64,000 nt of DNA from an uncultured Roseicyclus sp. (GTDB lineage: Bacteria > Pseudomonadota > Alphaproteobacteria > Rhodobacterales > Rhodobacteraceae), in the NCBI GenBank assembly GCA_947494975.1, contig CANLXA010000005.1, positions 1-64,000 of the forward strand, in the 5' to 3' direction. A program made the position numbers and the translations under genes. The notes below the pieces were generated by a model. It was given only the letters and a program-made list of their open reading frames with translations, had not been told where the DNA came from and made no database searches. This document shows, piece after piece, positions 32,232 to 40,383 of this stretch (the stretch's first letter is position 1; each line of letters begins with the position of its first letter).

Positions 32232-32677
32232 TGGAACCTGCACAATCGCTGGATAGGCAACTGAGCAATGCTCACGAAGGCGATGAGGCCGGGCGATGCG
32301 GAGGATGCGGGTCACGCAACATCCTGCAGGCCGACATGTTCGATACCGACGTCCAGCACGGCATCTGCCTGAATTGCCGCCGCCTGCAGGAGATCGAAAC
32401 CCGAGATTGGCCGGTCAGTCAGATGTGCGACAATTGCGCCTTCCGAAAGGGCTCTCCCGAGCGGGCCGACCCTTACCGATGGGCCGAAGTTATGGAGACC
32501 ATAACACGCGGGCAAAGCTTTCATTGCCACAAGGGACTGGTGATGTCCCAGCCAGACGAACGTGGCGACGTCACCTTCGAAGCGCCCGACGCTGAAAAGG
32601 GCCGGGTGAAGGTCTGCGCGGGCTGGTTGGCGATGTTCATCAAGAGATGCGAACAGCAAGGGTCGCCCAATGCCTAA
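32231..32677 (+). CDS. Cys-rich early protein, zinc-binding candidate (148 aa)
   Basis: Several Cys pairs are spaced as in zinc ribbons: C-G-G-C-G near residue 23, I-C-L-N-C near 46, M-C-D-N-C near 66, and single Cys at F-H-C-H and V-C-A-G-W. At least one C4 site is likely. ATG 32231 overlaps the previous stop. Function unknown. Confidence 0.6.
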   Translation: MEPAQSLDRQLSNAHEGDEAGRCGGCGSRNILQADMFDTDVQHGICLNCRRLQEIETRDWPVSQMCDNCAFRKGSPERADPYRWAEVMETITRGQSFHCHKGLVMSQPDERGDVTFEAPDAEKGRVKVCAGWLAMFIKRCEQQGSPNA

Positions 32678-32999
32678 ACGCATTCAAATGACCCGCCTTC
32701 ATCCGTGGCGGAAAGACAACCCCGATGCCGTCATCGTCGCGCGGCCGGGCCCATGGGGAAACCCGTTCAAGGTCGGCATCCACGGCGATGCGGCGACCTG
32801 CACGGCGCGCTACCGGTCCTTGCTCTGCGGGGGCATCGACATGATCACGCAACCCGCCGCGCCCTATGCCAGGCAAGCGGCTGTTCTCGACCACATGCGG
32901 GCAAACCTCGACACCCTGCGCGGGCGCGATCTGGCCTGCTGGTGCCCGCTAGACCAACCGTGCCATGCCGATGTGCTGCTGGACCTGGCCAATGCCTGA
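32670..32999 (+). CDS. DUF4326 protein (109 aa)
   Basis: The pattern of DUF4326 is clear: an N-terminal R-x-x-P/A-x-W...VARPGPWGNPF, a central H-M-R-A-N-L-D-T-L-R-G-R-D-L-A-C-W-C-P and final P-C-H-A-D-V-L-L. The function of the family is not established; it is common in phages. It overlaps both neighbours by 8 bp. Confidence 0.8.
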   Translation: MPKRIQMTRLHPWRKDNPDAVIVARPGPWGNPFKVGIHGDAATCTARYRSLLCGGIDMITQPAAPYARQAAVLDHMRANLDTLRGRDLACWCPLDQPCHADVLLDLANA

Positions 33000-33171
33000 C
33001 CGGTGCCCCTTCTGCGATTGCCCCGAGGATATGCAGGTGCACGGCTACGGACAGGGCGGGCGTGCGATCGCGTGCATCGGTTGTGGCGCGAAGGGCCCCA
33101 CGGCCCGCACGATCGCACTGGCCTGGGCGGCCTGGCGAAGCCGGGCGCAGAGTGAGGAGCAAGGCAGATGA
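32992..33171 (+). CDS. Lar-like restriction alleviation protein candidate (59 aa)
   Basis: A compact zinc ribbon: R-C-P-F-C-D-C at the N-terminus and I-A-C-I-G-C-G-A-K-G-P in the middle, followed by AIALAWAAWRSR-type ending (T-I-A-L-A-W-A-A-W-R-S-R). This matches the CPFCG...C-x-x-C-G-A-x-G-P...A-x-x-x-W-N/R-x-R layout of Lar proteins, which in the Rac prophage moderates type I restriction. The identification is by pattern only. Confidence 0.65.
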   Translation: MPDRCPFCDCPEDMQVHGYGQGGRAIACIGCGAKGPTARTIALAWAAWRSRAQSEEQGR

Positions 33172-33407
33172 CGGCACGGGCGACGATGCAGCCACGATTG
33201 ATGACGGCCCCCATGGCCGCAGCCTATCTGGGCGTCTCCGCCACCAAGCTGCGAGAGCTGCCGATCCCGCGCAAAGCCCTGGGTTCGAAGCGCCTCTATG
33301 AAATTGCCGATCTTGACGCCTATGCCGACTCTCTGCCCTATGTGGATGCTCCACCGCCGGACGATGGGGATTTATGCGCAGACGAGGCATTCGGGGTGGC
33401 CCATTGA
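33168..33407 (+). CDS. Excisionase / AlpA-like DNA-binding protein (79 aa)
   Basis: MTAPMAAAYLGVSATKLREL with I-P-R-K-A-L-G-S-K-R-L-Y-E-I-A-D-L-D-A-Y is a MerR/AlpA-type winged-helix motif used by phage excisionases. It lies directly before the integrase and overlaps its 5' end, as xis genes commonly do. It should bind the attachment site and direct recombination towards excision. Confidence 0.75.
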   Translation: MTARATMQPRLMTAPMAAAYLGVSATKLRELPIPRKALGSKRLYEIADLDAYADSLPYVDAPPPDDGDLCADEAFGVAH

Positions 33408-34450
33408 AGGGCCTGCGCCGCGTTCGACAGGACGGGAAGCTCTACGTCTACCATCGCGCGACTGGCATCCGGATGCCGGATCTGCCCGAAAACCATCTGG
33501 ATTTCCTCGACGCCTACCGAGAGGCAGAGCGCAGCCGGACCAACCCGAAACCCCGAGGCAAAGGCAAGCCGGGCACCATGCTGGCCGTCTGGCACGCCTA
33601 TTGCACCTCCGATGCATTCGCGATCCTCTCGGTGAGTTATCAGGGCGTCAGGCGCCGGGATGGCCACAAGCTTATAGAGACCGGTGGCGCGGTTCCGATC
33701 CGCAGCATCAAGCCCGGGCACATTCAGAATGATTTGGCAGCCCTGACACCCCATCAAGCCCGTGAGCGCCGCAAGACGTGGCGTGCGATCATGGCCTTCG
33801 CGATGGCGCGCGGCTTGATCCAGGTCGACCCATCCGCCGATGTGAAGACCGCCGCGCCGCCGAAGCCACGGCAGCACGAGCCGTGGACGCAATCAGACGT
33901 CGAGGCTTTCCGGTCCCGCTGGACAATCGGCAGCGCGCAGCGCCTTGCCTTTGAACTCATCCATTGGGCCGGTTGCCGTATTTCAGATGCCGTGCGGCTG
34001 GGGCCTGGCCACGTATCGGCCGATGGCTGGCTGGAATACCGGCAGCAAAAGACAGCCGGCCACGTGGCCATCCCTTTTGACCGTCCACTGCCGGAATTCG
34101 CCAATCCGGCCGACCTGGCACATCTGCATGCATCCATCGCCGCGCTTGGCACACGCCACATGACATGGCTGGCCACGGCGACGGGGCGGAGCCGGTCCGA
34201 AAAGGCCGCGAGCCAATGGTTTTCAGCCGCCGCCCGAACGGCTGGCCTCAAGGGGCGGACCGCCCATGGCCTGCGCGTAACCCGCGCAATCCTTTTGGCC
34301 GAAAGCGGCGCGAGCACGCACCAGATCGGCGCCTGGACCGGCCACGAATCCCTGAAAGAAATCGCCCATTACAGCCATCAAGCCGACAAGAAACGGATAC
34401 TGGATGGACCAAAGACGGAACGGAAAATTGTTCAGAACCGCAATTCCTGA
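33374..34450 (+). CDS. Tyrosine recombinase, phage integrase (358 aa)
   Basis: The catalytic set is visible in order: Arg in H-W-A-G-C-R-I-S-D-A (near residue 202), Lys in YRQQKTAGHV, H-G-L-R (near 297-300), G-H in AWTGHESLKE (near 323) and the nucleophile Tyr in AHYSHQ (near 333). ATG 33374 overlaps the excisionase by 34 bp; a TTG at 33404 within the excisionase stop is an alternative and gives 348 aa. The stop lies about 50 bp from the 3' end of tRNA-Arg, the likely attachment site. Confidence 0.9.
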   Translation: MRRRGIRGGPLKGLRRVRQDGKLYVYHRATGIRMPDLPENHLDFLDAYREAERSRTNPKPRGKGKPGTMLAVWHAYCTSDAFAILSVSYQGVRRRDGHKLIETGGAVPIRSIKPGHIQNDLAALTPHQARERRKTWRAIMAFAMARGLIQVDPSADVKTAAPPKPRQHEPWTQSDVEAFRSRWTIGSAQRLAFELIHWAGCRISDAVRLGPGHVSADGWLEYRQQKTAGHVAIPFDRPLPEFANPADLAHLHASIAALGTRHMTWLATATGRSRSEKAASQWFSAAARTAGLKGRTAHGLRVTRAILLAESGASTHQIGAWTGHESLKEIAHYSHQADKKRILDGPKTERKIVQNRNS

Positions 34451-34498
34451 ACAATTTCGGGCTGCAACTGATTGAAGATAAAGGGAAGTTTTTTGGGA

Positions 34499-34545
34499 TG
34501 GCGCGCTGGGGAGGATTCGAACCCCCGACCCCTTGATTCGTAGTC
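34499..34545. other. Probable attachment site (att) at the tRNA-Arg 3' half
   Basis: Integrase and excisionase lie immediately beside the 3' end of an intact tRNA gene, the standard layout for integration into a tRNA 3' half. The tRNA remains complete. A second copy of this 3' sequence should mark the other prophage end; none was seen in the first 4 kb of the window. The extent of the core is inferred. Confidence 0.55.
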
Positions 34546-34575
34546 AAGTACTCTATCCAACTGAGCTACCAGCGC
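34499..34575 (-). tRNA. tRNA-Arg(ACG)
   Basis: A full cloverleaf of 77 nt with CCA encoded. The acceptor stem is GCGCTGG/CCAGCGC, the D-arm contains AGCTCAGTTGGATAGAG, the anticodon stem CTTGA/TCAAG encloses loop CTACGAA with anticodon ACG, and the T-arm is GGGGGTTCGAATCCTCC-like. Only one arginine tRNA type fits. Confidence 0.97.
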
Positions 34576-34621
34576 ACGCGGGCTTCACTTAACGCCGCGC
34601 CTTGCCCGGCGCAAGGGGCAA

Positions 34622-36007
34622 TCAGGTTGCCATTCCACCCGGAAGAAACAGCACGAAGGTAGTGCCCTCCGGCCCGGTGCTCAGCAACTCCAGCCGTCCG
34701 CCATGGCCGCGCAGGATCTCGGAACAGATCGCAAGGCCAAGCCCGGTGCCGCCCTTCTTGGCGGTGGTGGAGAAGGGTTTGAACAGCGTCTCCTGCGCCT
34801 TTTGGGGCAGGCCGGGGCCGGTATCGCACACCTCGATGCACCACCCGTCCTCATGGGCGCGGCCCTTGATGGTGACCTCGCCGGGCATGTTGGTGGATGC
34901 GATGGCCTGGCGCGCATTGCGCACGAGGTTCGACAGAACCCGGTGCAATTGCTCGGGATCGGCGCGGACCACCATGTCGCGGGCGATCTCGGAGGCGTAG
35001 CTGACATCGCCATCGCCCTGGGCCAGATTGTCGTTGTCCAGCACATCATCGACCAATGGCTCCAGCGGCACGCGGTCGAGCTTGGGGGCCGGTTCCTCGG
35101 CGCGGCCAAAGGCCAGTGTGGCTTCGGTCAGATTGATCGCGCGGGACAGGGAGTTGATCAGCTTCGGCGCGATGCGGCGCACGGTCGGGTCCTGGCTGCT
35201 TTCCAGCCGATCCGCGACCAGTGTCGCCACCGAAAGCATGTTGCGCAGATCGTGGGAAATCTTGGCCACGGCCTCCCCCAGTTGAGCCAACCGCTCGCGC
35301 TGGCGCAACAGCGATGTGAGCTGCGTCTGCATGGCGTTCAGCGCCTCTTCGGCATTGCGCAACTCCCGTACCGTGCCGCGCGGTTCGATGATCCTGTTGG
35401 CATCATCGGGGGCCTCTGCGTAGGACATCATGGAGCCGACGACCCGTTTGATCGGGTTCACCATCAGGATCCGGACCGACACGAACAGCAAGAGCGCCGT
35501 GAAGATCGAGATCACCGCCGAGAGGAGCAGGATGCGGGCGCCGTAATCGATCATCGCCGCGCGCAGGGGGGCGGTTTCCATCGTCACTTCGATCAGCAGA
35601 CCGGCATCGCGCACCGGTTCGCCGATCACCCGGATGGTTTGATCCTCAGGCGTCAGCATTCGCATCGTGGCATCGCGGATCAAGGCCCAGGCAGGCGCGT
35701 CGCGCAGGTCGAAACTGCCCGAGATCGCTGGCATCCCCTCGGTGGACAGTATCAGCTGCCGCACCGCGTCACGGCGCAATACGACGTTCAGGACCTCGGC
35801 GTTTTCCAGCAATTCGTATTCCAGATCGTCATCGATCATCCCGTCGGTCGCCAGCAGGGCCAGCGACGCGATCTGCGCACGCTCCAGCCGAGCCATAAGG
35901 TAATCCTCACGGAACCGCGCAATGGACGGCACAAAGATGAATACCTCGGCCAGCATCACGAAGATGATCGTGAGGATCAGAAATCGCCCTGATAGTGAGT
36001 TGGCCAA
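34622..36007 (-). CDS. Sensor histidine kinase (461 aa)
   Basis: Topology: N-terminal transmembrane segment (8-30), a periplasmic sensor of ~130 residues and a second segment (about 160-185), then HAMP-like and kinase core. The H-box is AKISHDLRNMLSVA, the N-box NLVRNARQA, and the ATP-binding motifs are D-T-G-P-G-L-P, F-K-P-F-S-T-T and GGTGLGLAI. It autophosphorylates on His and passes phosphate to a response regulator, but no regulator gene is adjacent. It is the first chromosomal gene beyond the tRNA. The signal is unknown. Confidence 0.85.
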   Translation of the reverse strand: MANSLSGRFLILTIIFVMLAEVFIFVPSIARFREDYLMARLERAQIASLALLATDGMIDDDLEYELLENAEVLNVVLRRDAVRQLILSTEGMPAISGSFDLRDAPAWALIRDATMRMLTPEDQTIRVIGEPVRDAGLLIEVTMETAPLRAAMIDYGARILLLSAVISIFTALLLFVSVRILMVNPIKRVVGSMMSYAEAPDDANRIIEPRGTVRELRNAEEALNAMQTQLTSLLRQRERLAQLGEAVAKISHDLRNMLSVATLVADRLESSQDPTVRRIAPKLINSLSRAINLTEATLAFGRAEEPAPKLDRVPLEPLVDDVLDNDNLAQGDGDVSYASEIARDMVVRADPEQLHRVLSNLVRNARQAIASTNMPGEVTIKGRAHEDGWCIEVCDTGPGLPQKAQETLFKPFSTTAKKGGTGLGLAICSEILRGHGGRLELLSTGPEGTTFVLFLPGGMAT

Positions 36008-36060
36008 ACGCCGCCCCCCGGATGGCCCGTTCGGGCCGGTGTCAGTGGATCGCCCCCGGA

Positions 36061-37479
36061 TCAGGGGCGACCGAACGTCTGCACGATGCGCACGACACGT
36101 TTCACGAGCGGGCTGTCGAACAGTTTGGGAGTGAAATACGCGCTTGCGGCCCGTTTGTTAATCTCCCCAAGCGTCGGGTAGGGCGCGACCATGTTTGCAA
36201 CGGCGCTCATCTTCAGCTTATTGGCAATGGCCAGCGACCAGATCCCGATCAGTTCACCGGCTTGTGGGCCGACGATCGTGGCTCCGACAGGCTTGCCCTT
36301 CACCACCATGACCTTGACGAAGCCCTTGGTCTGACCGGTGGCGATCCCGCGGTCGTTATGCTCGAATTCAGCCCTGGCGATGAAAACGCCATCGCCGTGT
36401 TCATCCTTGGCCTCGGCCTCGGTCAGGCCGACCTGCGCGAGTTCCGGCGAGGTATAGGTGGCCCAGGGAATATGATCCGTCCGTGCCTTGGCAGGCAGGC
36501 CGAACAGCATCGGCCGGATGATGACGCCCGCGTGGTAGCCCGCGACATGGGTGAACTGGAGGTCGCCCGCAACGTCGCCCACCGCGTAGACGCGTTTGTT
36601 GGTGGATCGCAGGCCCGCATCGACTGTGATACCGCCGCGTTCATACTCCACCCCGGCCTTTTCGAGGTCGAGCTTATCCACATTCACGGCCCGTCCCACG
36701 GCCACCAGCAGGTGGCTGCCGGAATAGCTGGCGCCATCCTTCGTCTCGACCGTGATCGCGCCTTCGGTGCCGCTGATCTGCGAGGCCAGCGCGCCTTCCA
36801 CGATCTCGATGCCCTCGGCGCGCAGATTTTCCAGCACCAGTGCGGCGGCCTCCGGGTCATCCTTGCCCATCGCCTTGGCACCTTCCAGAACGGTCACCTT
36901 GGAGCCCAAACGCCGGTGGGCCTGAGCCATCTCCATCCCGATGGGCCCGCCGCCGATGATGATCAGGTGATCGGGCCTCTCGCGCAGATCAAAGATCGTC
37001 TCGTTGGTATGGTGCGGCACAGTGTCGAGGCCGGGGATCGGCGGCACGAAGGGCCGGGAGCCCGTGGCAATCACGAAACGCCGCGCCTTGATGACGTGAT
37101 CTCCGGCCTGCACCTCGCTGTCGCTGATGAACCGCCCGAATTCGCGGATCACGTGGACGCCAAAGCCTTCGAACCGTTCCTGGCTGTCGACCGGCGCGAT
37201 CTCATCGATCACCGCCTGCACATGGTCCTTGGCGGCCGCGTAGTCCGGCGCCGGGGCGTGGCCCGCCACGCCGAACGCGGCCTCCGACGTCTCGTGGGCC
37301 TTGTGGCCCGCCGCCAGCAGCGCCTTGGAGGGCACACAACCATAGTTCAGGCAGTCGCCGCCCATCTTGTGGCCTTCCAGCAGAACCACCTTGGCCCCCA
37401 TCTGCGAGGCACCTGCCGCAACCGACAGCCCGCCAGAGCCCGCGCCGATGACGCAGATATCCGTTTCGATCACGGCCAT
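36061..37479 (-). CDS. FAD-dependent pyridine nucleotide-disulfide oxidoreductase, mercuric-reductase-like (472 aa)
   Basis: The N-terminal FAD site is D-I-C-V-I-G-A-G-S-G-G-L, followed by the redox-active disulfide GGDCLNYGCVPSKALL. The NAD(P) site IIIGGGPIGMEMA is near residue 175, then a second FAD motif YAVGDVAG near 300, and a dimerisation domain. The C-terminus lacks the vicinal Cys pair needed for Hg(II), so mercury reduction is unlikely. Genes of this type often stand beside TVP38/TMEM64 membrane proteins, as here (4-bp gap). The physiological substrate is not known. Confidence 0.85.
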   Translation of the reverse strand: MAVIETDICVIGAGSGGLSVAAGASQMGAKVVLLEGHKMGGDCLNYGCVPSKALLAAGHKAHETSEAAFGVAGHAPAPDYAAAKDHVQAVIDEIAPVDSQERFEGFGVHVIREFGRFISDSEVQAGDHVIKARRFVIATGSRPFVPPIPGLDTVPHHTNETIFDLRERPDHLIIIGGGPIGMEMAQAHRRLGSKVTVLEGAKAMGKDDPEAAALVLENLRAEGIEIVEGALASQISGTEGAITVETKDGASYSGSHLLVAVGRAVNVDKLDLEKAGVEYERGGITVDAGLRSTNKRVYAVGDVAGDLQFTHVAGYHAGVIIRPMLFGLPAKARTDHIPWATYTSPELAQVGLTEAEAKDEHGDGVFIARAEFEHNDRGIATGQTKGFVKVMVVKGKPVGATIVGPQAGELIGIWSLAIANKLKMSAVANMVAPYPTLGEINKRAASAYFTPKLFDSPLVKRVVRIVQTFGRP

Positions 37480-37482
37480 GGT

Positions 37483-38217
37483 TCAGAGACCTTTCTTGCC
37501 GCGCACGGCTTTGAGGATAATCGGCAGAAGCGCAAGCGCGCAGAGCCCGAGGATCGGCAACAGGATCTGCGGCTCGAAAATGATGCCGAGGTCGGGCGTC
37601 TCGCCACGCTCGAACACCTCGCCCAGACCGGCACCGACGGAGGTATAGACAATCGCGCCCGGCATGATGCCGAAGAATGTGGAGATCACGTACCGACGTA
37701 GGGGCACCTCCAGAAAGGCGGGGATAAGGTTCGCCATGAAAAACGGCACAGCGGGAACCAGGCGCAGCAGGAACAGGGCCGACCACTGATTCTCGTCAAT
37801 GCTGTCCTTGATCTTCTTCGTGAGGCCCTCCGACCCTTCAAGCCGGGCACCAAGCCGCGACCCGAAGCTTGTTTGTGCCGCCAGAAAGATCGCTGTCGCC
37901 CCGATCGTTGCGGCCGTCACGTTGAACAAGGCGCCGGGGAAGGTCGCGAAAAGGAACCCGCCCGTCAGCGTGGCGATAGTGGCGCCGGGGAGCGAAAACG
38001 CCACGATCAGCGCATAGGCCAGGATGAACACCGCGGCCGTCAGAAGGTAGTTCGCGTCACGGAACGCGATCAGCGCGTCCCGATTGTCGGCCAGGGCCTG
38101 AAAGCTGAGATAATCGCGGAAGAAATACCAGGCCACGCCTGCGCCGATCACGATGGCGACGATCGGGGCATATCTGGCGATTGGATTGGAAGGCGTTTCG
38201 GTCACGCTATCGGTCAT
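37483..38217 (-). CDS. TVP38/TMEM64 (DedA-like) membrane protein (244 aa)
   Basis: About six hydrophobic segments are visible, and the family core FLFATFPGALFNVTAATIGATAIF with F-x-x-R-L-x-P-x-V-P-F-F (LRLVPAVPFFMANL) is present. These re-entrant-loop motifs define the SNARE-associated/DedA group, proposed to move lipids across membranes. It probably forms an operon with the reductase downstream. Confidence 0.8.
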   Translation of the reverse strand: MTDSVTETPSNPIARYAPIVAIVIGAGVAWYFFRDYLSFQALADNRDALIAFRDANYLLTAAVFILAYALIVAFSLPGATIATLTGGFLFATFPGALFNVTAATIGATAIFLAAQTSFGSRLGARLEGSEGLTKKIKDSIDENQWSALFLLRLVPAVPFFMANLIPAFLEVPLRRYVISTFFGIMPGAIVYTSVGAGLGEVFERGETPDLGIIFEPQILLPILGLCALALLPIILKAVRGKKGL

Positions 38218-38392
38218 GTCCTCAGGGTCCCTTAGTCTTGCAACAGGACCCTAGATGCGCCATCCGGCGCAAGGGCGATATCCCTCCTCACGGGCGCTTG
38301 ATGGGACGTGACAGTTTTCAGGGTTTTCGTGACGTGCAGGCGGAAGACACGTAACATTACCGGGTTGGAGTATTTCAGTCTCAGGCGATCCG

Positions 38393-38896
38393 ATGGAAAA
38401 GATCCTCGTCAGTTCGTGTCTTATGGGCGCGCCCGTGCGTTACGATGGGTGCGCGAAGACGCTGAATGATCAGCTCTTGGCGACGTGGCGTGCGCAGGGC
38501 CGCCTTGTGGCGTTGTGTCCCGAAATGGCGGCCGGTCTGCCCACGCCCCGCCCCGCCGCCGAAATCGAGCCCGGTGCTGCGGCCCGCGATGTGCTGGCCG
38601 GTCGGGCCCATGTGATCGATGCAAGGGGCACGTCGATGTCCGAGGCATTTGTGCGGGGCGCGGATCTGGCGCTTGAGGTCTTACGAGAGAACGCCTGCCG
38701 CTTTGCCCTGCTGACCGACGGCAGCCCGTCCTGCGGGTCCAGCTATATCTACGACGGCCATTTCAGCGGACAGCGGCAAAGCGGTGAGGGGGTGGTCGCT
38801 GCCCGGCTGCGCGATGCGGGCGTGCAGGTCTTCGCCCCGGATCAGCTCCATGATCTCGCCCTTGCCCTCGACACGGCAGAAAATGCGCACGCCTAG
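38393..38896 (+). CDS. DUF523 protein (167 aa)
   Basis: Clear DUF523 pattern: I-L-V-S-S-C-L-M-G-x-x-V-R-Y-D-G, then L-C-P-E-M-A-A-G-L-P-T-P-R-P-A-A-E, and LLTDGSPSCGSSYIYDG. The conserved Cys residues suggest metal or iron-sulfur binding. The family's reaction is unknown to me. The gene stands alone, divergent from the reductase operon. Confidence 0.85.
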   Translation: MEKILVSSCLMGAPVRYDGCAKTLNDQLLATWRAQGRLVALCPEMAAGLPTPRPAAEIEPGAAARDVLAGRAHVIDARGTSMSEAFVRGADLALEVLRENACRFALLTDGSPSCGSSYIYDGHFSGQRQSGEGVVAARLRDAGVQVFAPDQLHDLALALDTAENAHA

Positions 38897-38908
38897 GGCT
38901 TCGCTTTG

Positions 38909-38937
38909 TTGACACGGCGCGCGCCATTGCCTATTGC
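38909..38937 (+). promoter_or_regulatory. Promoter of the rpmH operon
   Basis: TTGACA at 38909-38914 and TATTGC at 38932-38937 with a 17-bp spacer lie 78 bp upstream of the rpmH start codon. This is a near-consensus housekeeping promoter. Confidence 0.65.
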
Positions 38938-39014
38938 CCAGCCTTCATCGGAGTTACTTGCCGTTTGAGGGACGCATCCGGCGCCCTCCGGCCCAGATTG
39001 ACGGAGTGAGATCC

Positions 39015-39152
39015 ATGTCGAAACGCACGTTTCAGCCTTCGAACCTGGTGCGCAAGCGCCGCCACGGGTTCCGGGCGCGGATGGCCACCAAGGCCGGCCG
39101 CAAGATCCTGAACGCCCGCCGCGCCCGCGGCCGGAAGTCGCTCAGCGCCTGA
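39015..39152 (+). CDS. rpmH: 50S ribosomal protein L34 (45 aa)
   Basis: The complete L34 sequence is recognisable: [20 protein letters not shown], then [20 protein letters not shown]. It is a small basic rRNA-binding protein of the large subunit. It heads the conserved order rpmH-rnpA-yidD. Confidence 0.97.
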
Positions 39153-39162
39153 TCGCCTGTTC

Positions 39163-39570
39163 ATGGCTATGACATCGCCTCCGCCGAGCGCCGCCTCGAC
39201 GGGGGCTTTTTCTGTTATATCTCCGCTGCTTACCTTGCGCAAACGGGCGGATTTTCTGCGCGCCGCCCGCGCCCGTCGCGCCCCCATGCCCGCCTTCCTG
39301 CTGCAGGCCCGCAAGCGGGCCGAGGAGGAGACCCCCGAGGCGCCGGGCGCGATCCGGGTGGGCTACACCTGCTCAAAGAAGGTTGGCAACGCCGTTGCCC
39401 GCAACCGTGCCAAACGCCGGCTGCGGGAGATCGCACGGGCGATTCTCCCCACCGAGGGAAAGCCGGGATACGACTACGTTTTGGTCGGTCGCGCCACCGA
39501 GACAGCCACACGAAATTTCGAGCTGATGAAAGAGGAGCTCGTCCAGGCGTTGAAGAAGGTACACGGATGA
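39163..39570 (+). CDS. rnpA: Ribonuclease P protein component (135 aa)
   Basis: Contains the RnpA signature [25 protein letters not shown], spread over residues ~65-90, and the N-terminal [17 protein letters not shown]. It binds M1 RNA and helps cut tRNA 5' leaders. The first ~20 residues are atypical, so ATG 39169 or a later start is possible. Overlaps yidD by 4 bp. Confidence 0.93.
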   Translation: MAMTSPPPSAASTGAFSVISPLLTLRKRADFLRAARARRAPMPAFLLQARKRAEEETPEAPGAIRVGYTCSKKVGNAVARNRAKRRLREIARAILPTEGKPGYDYVLVGRATETATRNFELMKEELVQALKKVHG

Positions 39571-39788
39571 ACCCGCTTGCCTTCATCATCTCGCTGCCGT
39601 TGCGGTTCTATCGCCTCGCCATCTCTCCGCTGATCGGCACGAATTGCCGTTACACGCCCACCTGTTCCGCCTACGCGATGGAGGCCCTGCGCAAACACGG
39701 CGCGATCAAGGGCACGTGGCTCAGCGCAAAACGCGTCGCGCGCTGCCATCCCTGGGGCGGATCAGGGATTGACAACGTCCCGGATTAG
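39567..39788 (+). CDS. yidD: Membrane protein insertion efficiency factor YidD (73 aa)
   Basis: The family pattern is complete: [21 protein letters not shown][11 protein letters not shown] and R-C-H-P-W-G-G-S-G-x-D. YidD is a small membrane-associated protein that helps YidC insert proteins. In many genomes yidC follows closely; here five genes intervene. Confidence 0.93.
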   Translation: MNPLAFIISLPLRFYRLAISPLIGTNCRYTPTCSAYAMEALRKHGAIKGTWLSAKRVARCHPWGGSGIDNVPD

Positions 39789-40330
39789 TCGCGCGGCACG
39801 GTGAAGGTGTCCAACCGGTCGGGCAGATCGACATAACGGTCGCGGCTGCGCCGGACGAATCCGAACCCGCCAAAAGCCCGTACGGCGCCATAGATCAGCC
39901 ACCGGCGGACAAGCCCCACCTTCGCGGCCTCCATGGCCCGCAGCATTACCAGATCGGCGAAGGCGCGATCCCGGTCCAGCGGCTTGCGGCCCTCCACATC
40001 CTGCCACGCGATGTAGAGGTAATCGTGCACGATCGCGGCCTCCAGCCATGGCCCGACCCGCCCGACATACCAGCGCAAGAGCGCGGGAACCGAGGTCAGA
40101 TCGGTGATCAGCCCCGCCGGAACGGTGATCCCCCATTCCACGCCATCGACCACAAGGCTGATCGTGTAATCCTCGCCGACGATGTAGTCGGCATCCTCGC
40201 CATCGCGCATCTGCACCGCATCCTTCAGGCGCAGCAGCACAAGATCCGTCAGGAACCGCACAGCGCCCAGGTCCCGCCAATCCGGCGGGTACGGACACAC
40301 GCATTGGGCCGGATGATCGTAGCGGCGCAT
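39785..40330 (-). CDS. DUF1353 protein (181 aa)
   Basis: Central motif [20 protein letters not shown] with a following [11 protein letters not shown] is the DUF1353 hallmark (Asp, Ser and His-Asp-Tyr conserved). Proteins of this family are often phage or tail-associated and their activity is unknown. It is convergent with yidD, overlapping its stop by 4 bp, and interrupts the usual yidD-yidC order. Confidence 0.8.
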   Translation of the reverse strand: MRRYDHPAQCVCPYPPDWRDLGAVRFLTDLVLLRLKDAVQMRDGEDADYIVGEDYTISLVVDGVEWGITVPAGLITDLTSVPALLRWYVGRVGPWLEAAIVHDYLYIAWQDVEGRKPLDRDRAFADLVMLRAMEAAKVGLVRRWLIYGAVRAFGGFGFVRRSRDRYVDLPDRLDTFTVPRD

Positions 40331-40383
40331 TTTGACATCTCCTTTCTGGCCCCACGCCCCGGGCGCGGCAACGGCGGGGCGGC

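Noticed and set aside
36061-37479. Mercuric reductase (merA)
   Set aside because: The N-terminal redox disulfide is present, but the C-terminal Cys pair and any other mer gene are absent, and the context is a TVP38-type membrane protein.
34703-37701. Long rightward open frames opposite the sensor kinase and the flavin reductase
   Set aside because: All catalytic motifs are on the minus strand; the plus-strand products are His/Arg/Gly-rich shadows.
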